Source: Streptomyces albireticuli (GTDB lineage: Bacteria > Actinomycetota > Actinomycetes > Streptomycetales > Streptomycetaceae). From it: a stretch of 64,000 nt of DNA. The stretch lies in contig NZ_JAJQQS010000009.1 in assembly GCF_021228125.1 (NCBI RefSeq), positions 157,812 to 221,811 of the forward strand, given 5' to 3'. How positions within the stretch are numbered: position 1 is the first letter of the stretch; the number at the start of each line of letters is the position of its first letter. The notes beneath the pieces are model-generated. The model was not told the DNA's origin and did not search any database. It worked only from the letters and a program-made list of their open reading frames with translations. The translations under genes and the position numbers were made by a program. Positions 39,012 to 47,589 of this stretch are shown piece by piece.

Positions 39012-41120
39012 GTGCCGGAGAGCGCAGCGGAAGTGACCGCGGCCGGGATCGCCCGGCTGGCCGGAGTGGGCCGCGCGGCCGTCAGCAATTGGCGCCGGCG
39101 CCATTCCGACTTCCCCCAGCCCATAGGGGGCACCGAGACCAGCCCGACCTTCGCCCTCGGCGACGTCGAGACCTGGCTGCGCCACCAGGGCAAGCTCGCC
39201 GAGGTGCCCCTGCGCGAGCGCGTCTGGCAGCAGCTCAGCGGCGACCCGGCCGGCGCCGCGGCCGCCCTGCGCACCGCGGGCGCGGTCCTCCTCCTCGTCC
39301 ACGACCGCCCCACCACGTGGCTGGAGCTCGCCGCCCTCACCGACCTCAAGCTGGCCGAGGAGCTGCCCACGGCCCTGGAGGCCGTGCTCGCCGCCCGGCT
39401 CGGCGAGCACCACCCCGTCACCGTGCCCGGCCCCGCCGAGCTGGCCGTCTCCTCCGCCTTCCTCCGCGGCGCCGCCGAGCTCGCCGCGGGCCGGAGCGCC
39501 GCCCAGGTCTACGAATTCCTCCTCGGCCGGCACCTCGACGCCAACCCCCGGCAGTACACCCTGACCCCGGCCGGCCCCGCCGAGCTGATGGCCGCCCTCG
39601 CCCTCGGCCTCCCCCCGGGAGCCGCCCAGGACCCCGCGGACCGCCGGCGGCCGCACACCGTCCTCGACCCCGCGTGCGGCACCGGCGGCCTGCTGCACGC
39701 CGCCGTCACCACGGGCACCCCCACCCCGGCCGAGGTCCACGGCCAGGAGGCCGACCCCGAGCTCGCCGCCCTCACCGCCCTCCGCCTCGCCCTGCACGGC
39801 GACGGCCGGGTGCGGGTGCGCGCCGGCGACAGCCTGCGCGCCGACGCCTTCGCGGATTCCGCTGCCGACGCCGTGCTGTGCCACCCCCCGTTCAACGAAC
39901 GCAACTGGGGCCACGATGAGCTGGCCTACGACCCGCGCTGGGAGTACGGCTTCCCCGCCCGCACCGAATCCGAGCTCGCCTGGGTGCAGCACGCCCTCGC
40001 CCGCCTGCGCCCCGGCGGCACCGCCGTCCTGCTGATGCCGCCGGCCGTCGCCTCCCGCCGCTCCGGCCGCCGGATCCGCGCCGACCTCCTGCGCCGCGGC
40101 GCCCTGCGCGCCGTGATCGCCCTGCCCGCCGGGGCCGCGCCGCCCTACGGCATCCCCCTCCACCTGTGGGTGCTGCGCCGGCCCGGCGCCCAGCAGTCGG
40201 CCGGCCCCCACGTCCTGCTCGTCGACACCGCCGGTGTCACCGGCCCCGCCCCGGCGGGCCGTGACAAGCTCCCCTGGCAGGCCGTGCGCACCGCCGCCCT
40301 CGAGGCGTGGGAGGACTTCGACCGGCACGGCACGGTCGCCGAGCGGCCCGGCCGGTGCCGCTCGCTGCCCGTCATCGACCTCCTCGACGACGACGTGGAC
40401 CTCGCCCCGGCCCGGCACCTCCCGCCGCCCGCCGCCGGTGGTGGCACCGCCGAGCTCGCCGATGTGCACGACCGGCTCACCCTCGCCCTGCGCCGGGCCG
40501 GCGACCTGGCCCCGGCCCTGCCCGCCGAGCCCGCCGACCCCGCCCGCTGGCCCGCCACCACCGTCGGCGAACTCGCCCGCGCCGGAGCCCTCGTGCTGCG
40601 CGCCGGCGGCCCCGGTGCCGTCCCCGAGCCGGGTGCCGCCGCCCCGCCCGTCCTCACCGACTACGACGTCAAGGCGGGCGGCGCCCCCTCCGGCACCCTC
40701 CCCGAGGGCCCGGCCGAAGAGCCCGTCCTCGTCGAGGCCGGCGACGTCGTGGTGCCCGTCCTCGGCGACGTCACCGCCGCCCGCGTGGTCGACGAGGCCA
40801 CCGCCGGGGCCGCCCTCGGCCGCGGCCTGTTCCTCCTGCGGCCCGACCCGGCCGCGCTCGACGCCTGGTTCCTCGCCGGCTTCCTGCGCGGCAGCGCCAA
40901 CCAGCGCCAGGCCAGCAGCTACGCCTCCACCGCCACCCGGCTCGACGTGCGCCGGCTCCAGGTGCCCCGGCTGCCCCTGGCCGACCAGCGCCGTTACGGC
41001 ACCCGGTTCCGCGAACTCGCCGCGTTCGAGGAGGCGCTGCGGCTCACCGAGCGGCTGGGCGAGCGCCTCGTCCAGGGGCTGTACGACGGACTGACCGACG
41101 GCACGGTCCGGCCGGAGTGA
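39012..41120 (+). CDS. Orphan N6-adenine methylase-like protein with N-terminal HTH
   Basis: The 702-residue protein starts with a MerR/AlpA-like winged helix (ARLAGVGRAAVSNWRRRH to FALGDVETWLRHQG). It continues into a type I HsdM-like methylase with the AdoMet motif DPACGTGGLLHAA (about 219) and, in place of NPPF/DPPY, CHPPFNERNWG (about 289-299). The C-terminal part has a long helix and DVRRLQVPRLPLADQRRYG, as in target-recognition regions. There is no HsdR or HsdS gene nearby. The His in the catalytic tetrapeptide makes methylation doubtful; it may act as a DNA-binding regulator. The GTG at 39012 follows GAGGGGAG. Confidence 0.85.
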   Translation: MPESAAEVTAAGIARLAGVGRAAVSNWRRRHSDFPQPIGGTETSPTFALGDVETWLRHQGKLAEVPLRERVWQQLSGDPAGAAAALRTAGAVLLLVHDRPTTWLELAALTDLKLAEELPTALEAVLAARLGEHHPVTVPGPAELAVSSAFLRGAAELAAGRSAAQVYEFLLGRHLDANPRQYTLTPAGPAELMAALALGLPPGAAQDPADRRRPHTVLDPACGTGGLLHAAVTTGTPTPAEVHGQEADPELAALTALRLALHGDGRVRVRAGDSLRADAFADSAADAVLCHPPFNERNWGHDELAYDPRWEYGFPARTESELAWVQHALARLRPGGTAVLLMPPAVASRRSGRRIRADLLRRGALRAVIALPAGAAPPYGIPLHLWVLRRPGAQQSAGPHVLLVDTAGVTGPAPAGRDKLPWQAVRTAALEAWEDFDRHGTVAERPGRCRSLPVIDLLDDDVDLAPARHLPPPAAGGGTAELADVHDRLTLALRRAGDLAPALPAEPADPARWPATTVGELARAGALVLRAGGPGAVPEPGAAAPPVLTDYDVKAGGAPSGTLPEGPAEEPVLVEAGDVVVPVLGDVTAARVVDEATAGAALGRGLFLLRPDPAALDAWFLAGFLRGSANQRQASSYASTATRLDVRRLQVPRLPLADQRRYGTRFRELAAFEEALRLTERLGERLVQGLYDGLTDGTVRPE

Positions 41121-41208
41121 TCTGTTACACCGTCTGATCCGTACAACTGGGGCGGTGTTGTCCGGGTCGGTAGATAGGCTCAGGCACAACCGCACTCCAG
41201 GAGCAGGA

Positions 41209-42147
41209 ATGAACGGCCCCGGCCTCGCACCGCCGCAGAACAGCCGACCCGGCAGAACGATGGTGATCGCCACCAGGGCGGTCGTCATCGTCCTCACCGT
41301 GTGCTCGCTCGGCATCCTGTGCTGGGTGCCGATGCTGAGGCTCGCCATCGTCCGCCGGCGGGGCCAGGACTGGGCGCGGTTCTGGGGAGTGCTGGTCCTC
41401 TCCCTCTATCTCATCTCCTTCTTCCGGACGTCGCTCGCCGACACGGTCTGGCCCAATGTGGCGATCATCGTGCTGCTAGCGATGGGCGGCCTCACCCTCA
41501 CCTCCTATGTCTGGGGCGACATCAAGCACCAGAAGGACCTCGCCGCCCAGCTCGTGCCCGCATTCCCGCAGGCCCCCGCCCCGGCCGGGCCGTACGACGC
41601 CTACGCGGCCCACGCCTACCCGGCCGATGCCCGGTCGTACGGGCAGCCGGGGCCGCCCCCGGCGCCGGACCTCCGGGACGCCCGCTCCGCGCACGCCGCC
41701 CAGTCCTTCGCGGAGACCCAGCCCTTCCGGGCGCCGTTCCCCGCCCAGCCGTCCCAGCCTCAGCCGCCGTCCCGGCCCCGGCCGCCCCACCTCCAGCCCC
41801 AAACCCAGCAGCCCCACCTTCAGCAGCCCCCGTCCCGGACGTCGCCCTTCCCGCCGTCCCACCCTCAGTCGCCGCACGCCCCGCAGGTGCCGCCGACCCC
41901 TTCGTACGGCTACATACCCCAGCCCCCGCCGGCCCCCGCGCCGCCCGTCTCCACGCCCCCGCCGTGGCCGGGCGCCCAGGCTCAGGCTCCCGGCCAGCCC
42001 CAGCCGCAGGCCCCGGGCCGGCACCGCCGCCCCCAGGCCGCGACGCCGTACCAGCCGCAGCGCCTCGACGAAGTGCGCGCGGAGCTGGACGAGTTGAGCG
42101 ACCTCCTGCGCAGGGAACCCCGGGACCGTAGAGAGCGGGGCCTGTGA
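41209..42147 (+). CDS. Membrane protein with long Pro/Gln-rich cytoplasmic tail
   Basis: The 312-residue protein has three hydrophobic segments in the first 100 residues (VIATRAVVIVLTVCSLGIL, then two more). About 170 residues rich in Pro, Gln and Ala follow, and a C-terminal helix (RLDEVRAELDELSDLLRRE). I do not recognise a family. It overlaps the following Ser/Thr kinase gene by four bases, so it may be a kinase partner or substrate. AGGAG precedes the ATG at 41209, and a TAGGCT -10-like element lies upstream near 41175. Confidence 0.75.
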   Translation: MNGPGLAPPQNSRPGRTMVIATRAVVIVLTVCSLGILCWVPMLRLAIVRRRGQDWARFWGVLVLSLYLISFFRTSLADTVWPNVAIIVLLAMGGLTLTSYVWGDIKHQKDLAAQLVPAFPQAPAPAGPYDAYAAHAYPADARSYGQPGPPPAPDLRDARSAHAAQSFAETQPFRAPFPAQPSQPQPPSRPRPPHLQPQTQQPHLQQPPSRTSPFPPSHPQSPHAPQVPPTPSYGYIPQPPPAPAPPVSTPPPWPGAQAQAPGQPQPQAPGRHRRPQAATPYQPQRLDEVRAELDELSDLLRREPRDRRERGL

Positions 42148-43706
42148 ACGGCCGCGTCATCGCCGACCGCTACGAACTCGCCACGGTCATCGGCCAGGGC
42201 GGCATGGGCCAGGTGTGGACCGCCTACGACCGCCGCCTGGACCGCCGCGTCGCCGTGAAGCTGCTCCGTCCCGACCGGATGGCCGGCACCGAGGGCGCCG
42301 ACGAGATGCGCCGCCGCTTCGTCCGTGAGTGCCGGGTCACCGCCCAGGTCGACCACCGCGGCCTCGTCACCGTCCATGACGCGGGCAGCGACGGCGAGGA
42401 GCTCTACCTCGTCATGCAGTACGTCGAGGGCGCCGACCTCGCCGACCACCTCGCCGAGAACGACCCCTACCCCTGGCCCTGGGCCGTCTCCGTGGCGGCG
42501 CAGCTGTGCTCCGTGCTCTCCGCGGTGCACGCCGTGCCGATCGTCCACCGCGACCTCAAGCCGCGGAACGTCATGGTCCGCCCGGACGGCTCGGTGCTCG
42601 TCCTCGACCTCGGCGTCGCCTCCGTCCTGGACACCGACACCACCCGCCTCACCCGCACCGGTTCACCCATCGGCAGCCCCGCCTATATGGCGCCGGAGCA
42701 GGCCATGGGCGGCGCGGTCGGTCCGTACACCGACCTTTACGCCCTGGGCGTGCTGCTCCATGAACTGCTCGTCGGCGAGGTGCCGTTCGCCGGCTCGACG
42801 GCGCTGGGCGTGCTCCACCGCCATCTCTACGAGCCGCCCGTCCCCGTCCGCCAGCTGCGGCCCGAGGTGCCCCGGCCCCTGGAGGAGCTCGTCCTGCGGC
42901 TGATGGCCAAGGACCCGCTGCACCGCCTCGCCGACGCCCAGGAGGCGTACCAGGCGCTCGCGCCCCTGCTACCGCTCCCCGGCACGACCACGGGCGGCGC
43001 CGCCGGACCGGCCCTGGGCCCCATGAACCCCACGCGTCCCTTCCTTCTGCCGCACGCCCCCTGGCCCGACCGGGCCGCCACCGCCGCCCAGCCCGCGCCC
43101 GTCCCCGCGACGGCGCTGCTCGGCCCGCCGCCGGAGGCGCCCAGCGGCCCCGACGTGGCGGAAGCGGTGGAAGAGGTCAAGCGCCTTCTCGACCAGGGCG
43201 GCATCACCCAGGCCGTGGACCTCCTCGGCTCGATCCTCCCCGCGGCCGCCGCCGAGCACGGCGAGCGGTCCACGGTGGTGCGCACCCTCCGCAGGCAGTA
43301 CGCGGCCACGCTGATGGACGACGGCCAGTACCGGCGCGCGCTGCCCGAACTGCGCCACCTCGCCGAGGACTACGCCATGGAGAGCGGCCCGCAGGCCGCG
43401 CGCCGGGTGCTGCGCTTCCAGTACGACGCCGCGCAGTGCCTGGAGCAGCTCGGGGAGGCGGTCGCGGCGCTCGCCGAGTACCGCGCACTGCTCCCGCGCT
43501 TCGAGGGCTACCCGGACGACCCCACCACCCCCCTGGACATCCGCCGCCGCATCGGCCATCTGCTGCTGTCCCTCGGCGACCGGCAGGCCGCCCACGACAC
43601 GCTCGTCGCCCTGCTCCACGACGCCGAGCGGCTGCACGGTCCGCACCACCCGCTGCCCGCCGAGATCCGGCACACCCTCCAGTGGCTCGGTCAGGTGAGG
43701 GCCTGA
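42144..43706 (+). CDS. Soluble Hanks-type Ser/Thr protein kinase with DLG motif
   Basis: Residues 10-270 form a protein kinase: glycine loop GQGGMGQVW, Lys39 in RVAVKLL, catalytic HRDLKPRN (H135, D137), GSPAYMAPEQ. The Mg-binding motif is DLG (155-157) instead of DFG, seen in some bacterial kinases. A Pro/Ala linker leads to a TPR-like helical C-terminal half (about 340-520). No transmembrane segment is present, unlike PknB-type kinases, so the overlapping membrane gene upstream may tether it. The GTG at 42144 overlaps that gene's stop. Confidence 0.92.
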   Translation: MNGRVIADRYELATVIGQGGMGQVWTAYDRRLDRRVAVKLLRPDRMAGTEGADEMRRRFVRECRVTAQVDHRGLVTVHDAGSDGEELYLVMQYVEGADLADHLAENDPYPWPWAVSVAAQLCSVLSAVHAVPIVHRDLKPRNVMVRPDGSVLVLDLGVASVLDTDTTRLTRTGSPIGSPAYMAPEQAMGGAVGPYTDLYALGVLLHELLVGEVPFAGSTALGVLHRHLYEPPVPVRQLRPEVPRPLEELVLRLMAKDPLHRLADAQEAYQALAPLLPLPGTTTGGAAGPALGPMNPTRPFLLPHAPWPDRAATAAQPAPVPATALLGPPPEAPSGPDVAEAVEEVKRLLDQGGITQAVDLLGSILPAAAAEHGERSTVVRTLRRQYAATLMDDGQYRRALPELRHLAEDYAMESGPQAARRVLRFQYDAAQCLEQLGEAVAALAEYRALLPRFEGYPDDPTTPLDIRRRIGHLLLSLGDRQAAHDTLVALLHDAERLHGPHHPLPAEIRHTLQWLGQVRA

Positions 43707-43910
43707 CGGGGGCGGCGCCGACCTGCCCCGTGCCCGCTCCCCCCTCGGGGGATGCGGGCGTGTCGACGCCTGCCCCGGCGACGTTCTGACGGTCCGTCGG
43801 TACGGCCGCGCGTCTCCGCGAATCGCGAATCGTTGGTCGAATCGGTGGCCCGCGTCACACCGACTCCCTAACATCGAGGAACCGTCGCACGATCTTTGCC
43901 GGGAGGCTTC

Positions 43911-44528
43911 ATGATCCGCCGAAGGACCGCGCTCTCCGTCTCCGCCGTCGCCCTGCTGGCCGCGGCCCCGGCCCTCACCGCCTGCGGCTCCACCGCCCAT
44001 CCGGGCGCCGCGGCCGTCGTGGGCCACGACCGGATCACCGTCTCCCAGCTCCAGGCGCGCGTGGCGGAGGTCCGGGAGGCACAGCGGTCCTCCCCGCAGG
44101 GGCAGCAGGCGGCGGCCAACAGCGCCCGGCTCGGCCAGGACACCCTCGTACGGCTCATCCAGTACCGCATCGTCGAGAAGGCGGGCAAGGACAACGACGT
44201 CACCGTCTCCCGTCGCGAGCTCCAGGAGCAGCGCGCCCAGGTCGAGCGCTCCAACGGCGGCCCCGAGGCGGTGCGCGACAGGTTCCTCGCGCTCGGGATC
44301 GCGCCGGACCAGATCGAGCGGGCCCTGACCGTGGAGCTCGTCCGCGCCAAGCTCGACGCCAGGTTCGGCACCGAGCGGACCAACCAGCTCCTGATGCGCA
44401 CCTCCGACGCCCTGCACGTCGACGTCAACCCCCGCTACGGCACCTGGGACTCCAAGCGGGGCACGGCGCAGACCGCCAGGGAGCCCTGGCTGCGCGCCGC
44501 CGCGCCCGTCGCGGAGCGCCCGGCCTGA
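43911..44528 (+). CDS. SurA N-terminal-like lipoprotein
   Basis: The 205-residue protein has a lipoprotein signal ending in LTAC and then GSTAHPGAAAVVGHDRITVS, typical of SurA_N/PrsA-like chaperones. The rest is a helical domain with no parvulin isomerase domain, so a chaperone or holdase role outside the membrane is inferred. The ATG at 43911 follows GGGAGG. mazG lies downstream after a tandem repeat. Confidence 0.85.
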   Translation: MIRRRTALSVSAVALLAAAPALTACGSTAHPGAAAVVGHDRITVSQLQARVAEVREAQRSSPQGQQAAANSARLGQDTLVRLIQYRIVEKAGKDNDVTVSRRELQEQRAQVERSNGGPEAVRDRFLALGIAPDQIERALTVELVRAKLDARFGTERTNQLLMRTSDALHVDVNPRYGTWDSKRGTAQTAREPWLRAAAPVAERPA

Positions 44529-44574
44529 GCCGTGCCGGGCCCGCCCGTACCGGCGCACCCGCCCGGGCCGTGCC

Positions 44575-44634
44575 GGAACAGGGACCGGAACAGGGCCAGG
44601 AACAGGGCCAGGAACAGGGCCAGGAACAGGGCCC
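44575..44634. repeat. Tandem 12-bp repeat, five units
   Basis: Five consecutive 12-base units of GGAACAGGGCCA (first and last with small changes) lie between the lipoprotein gene and mazG, about 60 bases before the mazG start. Three units are identical, suggesting recent slippage. Confidence 0.9.
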
Positions 44635-44682
44635 GGACGGTGCCTGACGCGGCGCGCCTGGGCCGCCGTCCGCGGCGTCGCC

Positions 44683-44688
44683 TAGGCT
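44683..44688 (+). promoter_or_regulatory. -10 element of a probable leaderless mazG promoter
   Basis: TAGGCT lies 7 bases before the GTG at 44696, with no ribosome site, as in leaderless Streptomyces genes. Confidence 0.55.
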
Positions 44689-44695
44689 CGGCCGT

Positions 44696-45670
44696 GTGAA
44701 CGAGTCCGAACCTGGCCGCATCGTCCTGCTCACCACCAGCCACCGGGTCGCCCCGGGCCTGCTGTCCTGGCCCGCCTGGCAGGCGCTGCGCGCCGCCGAC
44801 CGGGTGCTGTGCGCCGACCCCGGCCACCCGCAGCTGCCCTATCTGCGGGAGGCCGGGATCGAGGTCGAGCACGGCTCGGCCACCGCCCGCGAGCTGGTCG
44901 ACTACTGCCTGGCCGGCCGTGGCGCGGTCGTGCTCACCTCCGCCGAGGGCGAGTCGGCCCTCACCGACGGGCTGGCCCGGCTGGCGGGCTCCGGCCGGGA
45001 GGCGATGCCCGCCCTGGAACTGCTCCCCGGCTCGTACGATCTGCCCGGCGCCCGGCTGCTGGACCTGGTCCAGGTGATGGACCGGATCCGCCGCGCCTGC
45101 CCGTGGAGCGGCATCCGCACCCACGAGGACCTGGCGAAGTACGGGCTCGAAGAGATGTACGAGATGCTCGAGGCCATCGAGACCGGGGACCGGGAGGCGC
45201 TGCGCGAGGAGCTCGGTGACGTCCTGCTCCAGGTGGTCTTCCACGCCCGGATCGCCCAGGACGACCCGGACGAGCCCTTCGCTATCGACGACGTGGCGGG
45301 CACGATCGTCGACAAGCTCATCCACCGCCACCCGCACGTCTTCGGCGAGGAGAGCGCCGAGACCCCGGAGGAGGTCAAGGCGCACTGGCTGCGCGCCAAG
45401 GCGGAGGAGAAGGGCCGCGACTCGGTGACCGAGGGCGTCCCGCTGGGGCAGCCGGCGCTCGCTCTCGCGGCGAAGCTGGCCTCCCGGGTCCGTACGGAGG
45501 GCCTGGACGTGGCCCTTCCGGACGGGGCCGGCTTCGGCTACGAACTGCTGGCCCTGGCGGCGCGCGCCGAGGCGTCGGGCGTCGAGCCGGAGACCGCCCT
45601 GCGCGCCGCCGCGCGCGCCTACCGCGACGCGATCGTGGCCGCGGAGGCGGCGCGGGGCACGGCCGGCTGA
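44696..45670 (+). CDS. mazG: Nucleoside triphosphate pyrophosphohydrolase MazG
   Basis: MazG hydrolyses NTPs, including damaged ones, to NMP and pyrophosphate. The 324-residue chain has an N-terminal part (about 1-115) resembling a reduced tetrapyrrole-methylase-like domain. The MazG domain follows with CPWSGIRTHEDLAKYGLEE, the metal-binding EEMYEMLEAI and REELGDVLLQVVFHARI. The usual CPWDxxQTH motif is changed to CPWSGIRTH. The start is GTG at 44696, directly after a -10 element. It converges on the next lipoprotein gene with only two bases between stops. Confidence 0.93.
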   Translation: MNESEPGRIVLLTTSHRVAPGLLSWPAWQALRAADRVLCADPGHPQLPYLREAGIEVEHGSATARELVDYCLAGRGAVVLTSAEGESALTDGLARLAGSGREAMPALELLPGSYDLPGARLLDLVQVMDRIRRACPWSGIRTHEDLAKYGLEEMYEMLEAIETGDREALREELGDVLLQVVFHARIAQDDPDEPFAIDDVAGTIVDKLIHRHPHVFGEESAETPEEVKAHWLRAKAEEKGRDSVTEGVPLGQPALALAAKLASRVRTEGLDVALPDGAGFGYELLALAARAEASGVEPETALRAAARAYRDAIVAAEAARGTAG

Positions 45671-45672
45671 GG

Positions 45673-46434
45673 TCAGGCCGTCCCGGCCGCGGCCGCCGTC
45701 AGCTTCTCGGCGGCCTTGGCGAGACCCTTGGTGAACGCCTCCTTGCCGCGGTCGCCGTGGGCGCCCCAGTTGTTGCGGACCGTCGTGACGGCGCCGCGGC
45801 TGCGCACGGTGCCGAAGTCGAAGTCCATGGCGTACTCGCCGACGAGGATGGTGACGGCGTAGCCGAGCGAGTCGTCGCCGGCCTTCGCCACGTCGAGCTT
45901 CCGCACCGTCACCGCGGCCTTCTTGCCGTTCATGGTGCTGGTGAAGGAGGAGCAGGCGCCGACGGCGGTGCGCAGCGCGGTCATGGCCTTCTCGGCCTGC
46001 TCGCGGGTGTAGCCGCTGACGTCCTGGCTGATGTTGGTCTCGTCGCCCCGCTTGACGAAGACCTGCTGGACGTTCGCCTTGTAGTCCGCCTCGGGACGGC
46101 CGGAGTTGATGAGGGTCACCAGGGGCGCGCACTGGGCGCGGGCCTTGTCGAGGATCTCGTCGGGGGCGCCCATGGTCTTGTCGATGACCGCGTTCTCCTC
46201 CAGCTTCCAGCCGGCCGGCAGGTCCGCGGTCCCGATGAGGGCGTTCTTCGCCCGGGCGGCGGTGAGGTGCTCCGGGGCGCTGCTCGGCTTCGCCTTGTTT
46301 CCGGGGCTCGACGTGGCTCCGGCGCCGGAGCCGCTGCCGGGGCCACTGCCGGAGCCGCCGTCGCAGGCGGTGGCCAGCAGCAGCGTCGAGGCGGCCAGGG
46401 TGGCGACCGCGAACCGGCGGGGGTGAACGTGCAC
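45673..46434 (-). CDS. Secreted lipoprotein, function unknown
   Basis: The 253-residue protein begins with an export signal ending LLATAC, then a Gly/Ser-rich linker and a soluble domain. The domain has ADLPAGWKLEE near its start, a Cys pair (QCAPLV, GACSSF) and VTILVGEYAMDFDFGTVRS. It resembles the many sensor-domain/PknH-like extracytoplasmic lipoproteins of actinobacteria, but I cannot name the family. The GTG at 46434 follows AAGGAA. Confidence 0.8.
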   Translation of the reverse strand: MHVHPRRFAVATLAASTLLLATACDGGSGSGPGSGSGAGATSSPGNKAKPSSAPEHLTAARAKNALIGTADLPAGWKLEENAVIDKTMGAPDEILDKARAQCAPLVTLINSGRPEADYKANVQQVFVKRGDETNISQDVSGYTREQAEKAMTALRTAVGACSSFTSTMNGKKAAVTVRKLDVAKAGDDSLGYAVTILVGEYAMDFDFGTVRSRGAVTTVRNNWGAHGDRGKEAFTKGLAKAAEKLTAAAAGTA

Positions 46435-46612
46435 GGTTGTTCCTTAGGGAAACGGATCCGGCGGCCGGCCGGGGAACGGCCGGAGCGGCAAGATCATCAA
46501 ATGACCCGAATGTCGAACGTAAGTATGACTTCGGGGCCGGTTCGCCTCCGGTCGGGCACCCGTTCGGCCTAGGTGCCGACTTGTCCGGGCGGCCGCCGGG
46601 TACCCGAGATCC

Positions 46613-47044
46613 ATGCGCATCGAGTACTCAGTCCTCGCCGCCCCGCACTGGGCGGGGGGCATCATCCAGTTCATCGTCGGCATCGTCGTGGTCGCGCTGC
46701 TGATCGTCGCCGTCGTCAAGGGCTTCCGGAAGCGGGACCAGGAGCCGCCGCCGCCGTCCGCGCCGCAGCGCCGGATGGGGGCCTGGCAGACGCGCCAGGA
46801 GCACGAGACCGGGCCGACGTCGCCCGACCACGGGCCCGGGCACAACGACGAGGAGGGTGTGGTCGGCTATGTCACCGAGCACCGCGAGTCGCACGAGCTG
46901 CACCCCGAGGCGGAGGGGGAGCGGGTGCTCCCGCACGAGGTGCAGAACCCGGGGAGCCACCCCGAGGAACTGTCGGAGGAGCGGAAGAAGTGGAACCCGA
47001 ACAGCAGCGGCGGCTTCGGCAGCGGCGGCCCCGGCCACCACTGA
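46613..47044 (+). CDS. Small single-pass membrane protein (DUF6479-like)
   Basis: The 143-residue protein has one transmembrane segment (about 17-36) and a hydrophilic, acidic tail rich in Glu, His and Pro ending in Gly/Ser/His. The pattern IVGIVVVALLIVAVVKGFRKRD with a TRQEHETGPTSPDH tail matches uncharacterised streptomycete proteins I recall as DUF6479. The role is unknown. It is divergent from the lipoprotein gene. Confidence 0.75.
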   Translation: MRIEYSVLAAPHWAGGIIQFIVGIVVVALLIVAVVKGFRKRDQEPPPPSAPQRRMGAWQTRQEHETGPTSPDHGPGHNDEEGVVGYVTEHRESHELHPEAEGERVLPHEVQNPGSHPEELSEERKKWNPNSSGGFGSGGPGHH

Positions 47045-47215
47045 GGCCGCCGGGTCGCGCCACGGCGCGGGGACGGTCCCTCTGCCCGCCCCCGCCGCGC
47101 GCTCCGCGACCCCTCGGCCCGCTCGCCCCTGCCGACGCGGGCGACGCGGGCGACGCGCGGCTCCGCCGCGTGACCGGGCCGCAGCGGACGAGGCCCGGCG
47201 GTCCCGGCCGCGCCG

Positions 47216-47577
47216 GTGACCCCGGCCGCCTCGGATGCCCCGCCCTTCCTGCCCGTCCCGCCCGTCCCGGCCACCTTGGATGCCCCGCCCGTCCCGGTTG
47301 TCCCGGCCGCCTCGGATGCCCTGCCCGTCCCGGTTGTCCCGGTCGCCTCGGTCATCCCGGTCATCCCGGTCGCCCCGGCCGTCCCGCCCGTTCCGGCTCC
47401 CTGACCGCCCCCGCCACGTCGGCGGCACGGCCGTACCGACCACCGGTCGCCCCGGCCACCCCGGTGGCCCCGGCCGCCCTGGTGGCCCTGCTCACCCCGC
47501 CCACCCCTGTGGCCCCGCTCACCCCTCCCACCCCGCTGGCCCCGCTCACCCCGCCCACCCCCACCCCGCCCTCCTAG
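47216..47577. repeat. Low-complexity degenerate repeat tract
   Basis: The 545-base gap between 47044 and 47590 has no convincing gene. From about 47216 it is built of degenerate 9-base units (variants of CCCGTCCCG and CCCGGCCGC) and later CACCCCGCC-type units. A longer motif with GGATGCC recurs near 47222, 47267 and 47303. Reading frames on both strands give only Pro/Val/Ala or Gly/Arg/Asp repeats, so none is called as a gene. Confidence 0.7.
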
Positions 47578-47589
47578 TAGCGTCGGAGC

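Noticed and set aside
47216..47404. 62-codon Pro/Val-rich frame with GTG start
   Set aside because: It arises from the 9-bp repeat units, has no ribosome site and no family resemblance.
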